Assembly (NCBI RefSeq): GCF_000026225.1
Contig: NC_011740.1
Location: 1,674,001 to 1,738,000, forward strand
Source: Escherichia fergusonii ATCC 35469
GTDB lineage: Bacteria; Pseudomonadota; Gammaproteobacteria; Enterobacterales; Enterobacteriaceae
Reading direction: 5' to 3'
Length of the DNA stretch: 64,000 bases
This document shows, one piece after another, positions 61,977 through 64,000 of the stretch. Below the pieces are notes generated by a model that was given only the letters and a program-made list of their open reading frames with translations, made no database searches and was not told the origin of the DNA. Both the position numbers and the translations under genes were made by a program. The stretch's first letter is position 1; each line of letters begins with the position of its first letter.

Positions 61977-63872
61977 TTACCAGCCACCACCGCCTCCGCC
62001 ACCCGCACCGCCGCCAGCACCACCACCGGAATAGCTTCGCCCCAACAAACTGGTATTGGCCCCCAGACTCAGGTGCATCTGTAATGAGAACAAAACGCCA
62101 CTACGGGCAATTTCCGGAGCGCGAACAGCCGCTGTGAGTGATGGGGTGATACGTGCTGCCCATTCTCTGCCAAGGTTTGCCGAGACCGCCCAACCTAACA
62201 AAGCGTAATCCAGTTTCCGTGTTTCCCCTTTCCTCCGCCGCCCACTGTGTGTTGCTGCCTCTTTACGCGCAAGATAGTTAACGATAGCTTCACCGTGGGC
62301 ATAACGTTGCTGCCCAGTTTGGGTAAACTTTGGCAGAAAAATATACCCCATGCCAGTGAGATAACCGGTCAGGAAAACAGCGCTAAAATAACCCGCAGGC
62401 ATATACCAGTAAAAGAATACATCTCCGACATTGATGTAGAGAGAGTAAAAAGCCACACCTGAACAAATCAGTGGTAAAAACAAAGTGATGATTACACGAT
62501 TTACGCAAGGCTTGTCATCATCGCGTGCAAACAAAAGATCAAGGGAACAAAATAAGAAAGGAAGAAGCCAGCAGATCATAATAAACATATCGCCTACCAG
62601 ACTCATTCCTGCCCAGCCTACGGGACTCAGGTTACCGTAGAGAATGACCGCCAATATTGCCATTCCGCCCCATTGCAAAAACGCATCAGGTCGGTAAAAC
62701 GAAGACTTTTTACGCGGCAGATAAAATTTCTGCATCCGTAAAAATGCACTGCGTAAGACTCTGTTACGCCCCCCCGTAAGAACGACCTTGTCACCTTTAC
62801 GAAATAACGTTTCCAGTAATAACTGCTCTGCGGGCAGTAATACCGCATTATTTCTGGTCGCACCTTCATTAACACAGATCAGGGTTTGCTGATTTTTGTC
62901 ATACTGATCTTCCAGATGAATTTTTCCTTTCACAATCAGATTTACAATATCGGCACAAAAACCTTTATCGTCGTAAACCAGCTTCGCATCGAGACGTAAC
63001 ATTCCGGGCGTGTAATCTGGCGGAATGACATCGGTTTCAATCACATCTACCGGCGTAAATTGCGGCCTGCGCTTCCAGAGATATAACCATCCACACGCCA
63101 GGAACAGACACGGAAACCAAATTAACAACGATGACGTAGAGGGTAAAAGAAGATGGCTGAAAATATTCGTCGTTTGTGGTGCCGGGGCATTACCAAGTAA
63201 AGCGTGAGGCCAGCGGTAGAGGACCGTGAAATCTTCACGATAAAACGGATCGCGGGATTCAATTCTTCCGTCCTCAAGGATGCGGCCATTTCGATATGTG
63301 TCGCCCTCTTCTCCGGTAAAGAGATCGATTTCGCTAAATGGATTACCCGCAATATTAGAGAACTGGAGAGAAAATCGGGTCTTATAAATTTCAAACGGCC
63401 AGTTGTTACCGGTCACGTTCCAGATTAGCAGATCAGAATCCCCCTCACGCAGGAAAGCATTTTTAACCTGATAATGAATTTGATAATGATAGTCGCCTTG
63501 AGGCAAGAAACGTTGTTTATCGCCCACGACAATGCTCATTAACCCGATATGCCAGTCAAGATGCCAGGGTTCAGGAACGCCGTCACGGGTGACGCCAACA
63601 ATACGATAGTTCAGCAGTGCTGCGTCCCCATCAGGCTGCATCCATAGTCGTGGTAAATCACGATAAAATCCGTGCTTAATCTGCTGATTTCGCGCCTGAA
63701 AATGAATGTTCTCTTTGATGTCGAGCACCCCATCCGGTTGCAGGGTGGCTTCAACATCAAAAAGCGAGATCCCTTCTTCATAAGAAGGGATCTCCGTGTT
63801 TTTCGGATAACTCAACGAAGAGAAAAAAAGCCCAACTATCAACAGCAAAATGCAGCGAAACTTCCCTGCCAT
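61977..63872 (-). CDS. yciQ: DUF2207 membrane protein YciQ
   Basis: 631 residues, K-12 length. A signal peptide (MAGKFRCILLLIVGLFFSSLSYPKN) precedes a periplasmic DUF2207 beta domain (about 30-230). A membrane segment (SSLLIWFPCLFLACGWLYLW) is next, then a cytoplasmic stretch and three or four further spans (about 395-500). The C-terminus ends in a glycine run, SGGGAGGGAGGGGGGGW. Function unknown. The glycine tail is also present in the K-12 protein as I recall, so it is not a sequencing artefact. Confidence 0.94.
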   Translation of the reverse strand: MAGKFRCILLLIVGLFFSSLSYPKNTEIPSYEEGISLFDVEATLQPDGVLDIKENIHFQARNQQIKHGFYRDLPRLWMQPDGDAALLNYRIVGVTRDGVPEPWHLDWHIGLMSIVVGDKQRFLPQGDYHYQIHYQVKNAFLREGDSDLLIWNVTGNNWPFEIYKTRFSLQFSNIAGNPFSEIDLFTGEEGDTYRNGRILEDGRIESRDPFYREDFTVLYRWPHALLGNAPAPQTTNIFSHLLLPSTSSLLIWFPCLFLACGWLYLWKRRPQFTPVDVIETDVIPPDYTPGMLRLDAKLVYDDKGFCADIVNLIVKGKIHLEDQYDKNQQTLICVNEGATRNNAVLLPAEQLLLETLFRKGDKVVLTGGRNRVLRSAFLRMQKFYLPRKKSSFYRPDAFLQWGGMAILAVILYGNLSPVGWAGMSLVGDMFIMICWLLPFLFCSLDLLFARDDDKPCVNRVIITLFLPLICSGVAFYSLYINVGDVFFYWYMPAGYFSAVFLTGYLTGMGYIFLPKFTQTGQQRYAHGEAIVNYLARKEAATHSGRRRKGETRKLDYALLGWAVSANLGREWAARITPSLTAAVRAPEIARSGVLFSLQMHLSLGANTSLLGRSYSGGGAGGGAGGGGGGGW

Positions 63873-63899
63873 AGTCTTCCATCCGTGGAACGCAATTTG

Positions 63900-64000
63900 T
63901 TATAAGAAAGGCTTTACATCACCTACGCCTTCACGCACCACGACCGGCGTATCATCGGTGAGATCAATAACCGTTGTCGGTTTCTGCCCGAGATAGCCGC
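63900..64000 (-). CDS. yciO: YciO, C-terminal end only (Sua5/YrdC family)
   Basis: The last 33 codons of a minus-strand gene that begins outside the window: GYLGQKPTTVIDLTDDTPVV, then VREGVGDVKPFL and stop. This is the C-terminal end of the YrdC/Sua5-like protein YciO, and TVIDLT ... VVVREGVGD is a conserved feature of that family. It lies 27 bases upstream of yciQ on the same strand, so the two are probably co-transcribed, matching the K-12 order. Confidence 0.9.
   Translation of the reverse strand, partial: GYLGQKPTTVIDLTDDTPVVVREGVGDVKPFL

Noticed and set aside
61977..62030. Glycine-rich end of yciQ as a sequencing or repeat-expansion artefact
   Set aside because: The same SGGGAGGG-type tail ending in GW is present in the K-12 protein as I recall, and the frame closes normally.

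Overview
The window is enterobacterial chromosome from the genus Escherichia. Almost every gene has an evident Escherichia coli counterpart and the gene order is the familiar dbpA-zntB-dgcM ... ogt-fnr-uspE ... tpx-tyrR ... psp-sap-fabI-rnb ... acnA-cysB-topA-btuR-yciQ backbone. FabI looks identical to the E. coli protein as I remember it, whereas DgcM, YnaI, PdeR and YciT are clearly diverged. A non-K-12 lineage or a sister species (E. fergusonii is one candidate) therefore seems likelier than a K-12-like strain. That is an inference; whole-genome identity would settle it.

Layout. 1-4180: dbpA (3' end outside the window), a small proline-rich gene, the FNR-dependent sRNA FnrS, the zinc transporter zntB and the diguanylate cyclase dgcM. 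4231-10268: an accessory island for the lower protocatechuate branch of the beta-ketoadipate pathway, pcaIJFBDC on the minus strand with a divergent IclR-type regulator. The ring-cleaving dioxygenase pcaGH and a transporter are not present. 10269-12489: smrA, a possible 5'-truncated McaS sRNA, ogt and fnr; the abg operon that K-12 carries here is absent. 12577-17526: a complete 4,950-bp Tn2 transposon (tnpA, res, tnpR, blaTEM-1) with perfect 38-bp ends and a TTTCA target duplication, inserted between fnr and uspE.

17595-31712: uspE, ynaJ, ynaI, mppA, mpaA, ycjG, tpx, tyrR, ycjF, ycjX and the phage-shock genes pspEDCBA/pspF. 31827-38019: the sapABCDF transporter operon and fabI. The K-12 blocks ycjY-ymjDC-pgrR, ycjM-W with ompG, puu, and ycjD are all missing at their usual junctions, so the locus is compact. 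38241-49798: yciW, rnb, pdeR, yciZ, yciT, osmB, the lapA-lapB-pyrF-yciH group, pgpB and ribA. 49859-64000: acnA, the small genes ymiC, yciX and ymiA, cysB, topA, yciN, sohB, yciK-btuR, rluB, yciQ and the 3' end of yciO.

How genes work together. FNR and its sRNA FnrS are both encoded here, as is an FNR box at each promoter. DgcM and PdeR form a known c-di-GMP switch over curli control. PspF with a sigma-54 promoter drives pspABC. LapA/LapB tune LPS synthesis. MppA, MpaA and YcjG form a murein-peptide uptake and degradation route. The pca genes would turn beta-carboxymuconate into succinyl-CoA plus acetyl-CoA. No rRNA, tRNA, CRISPR array or prophage was seen.
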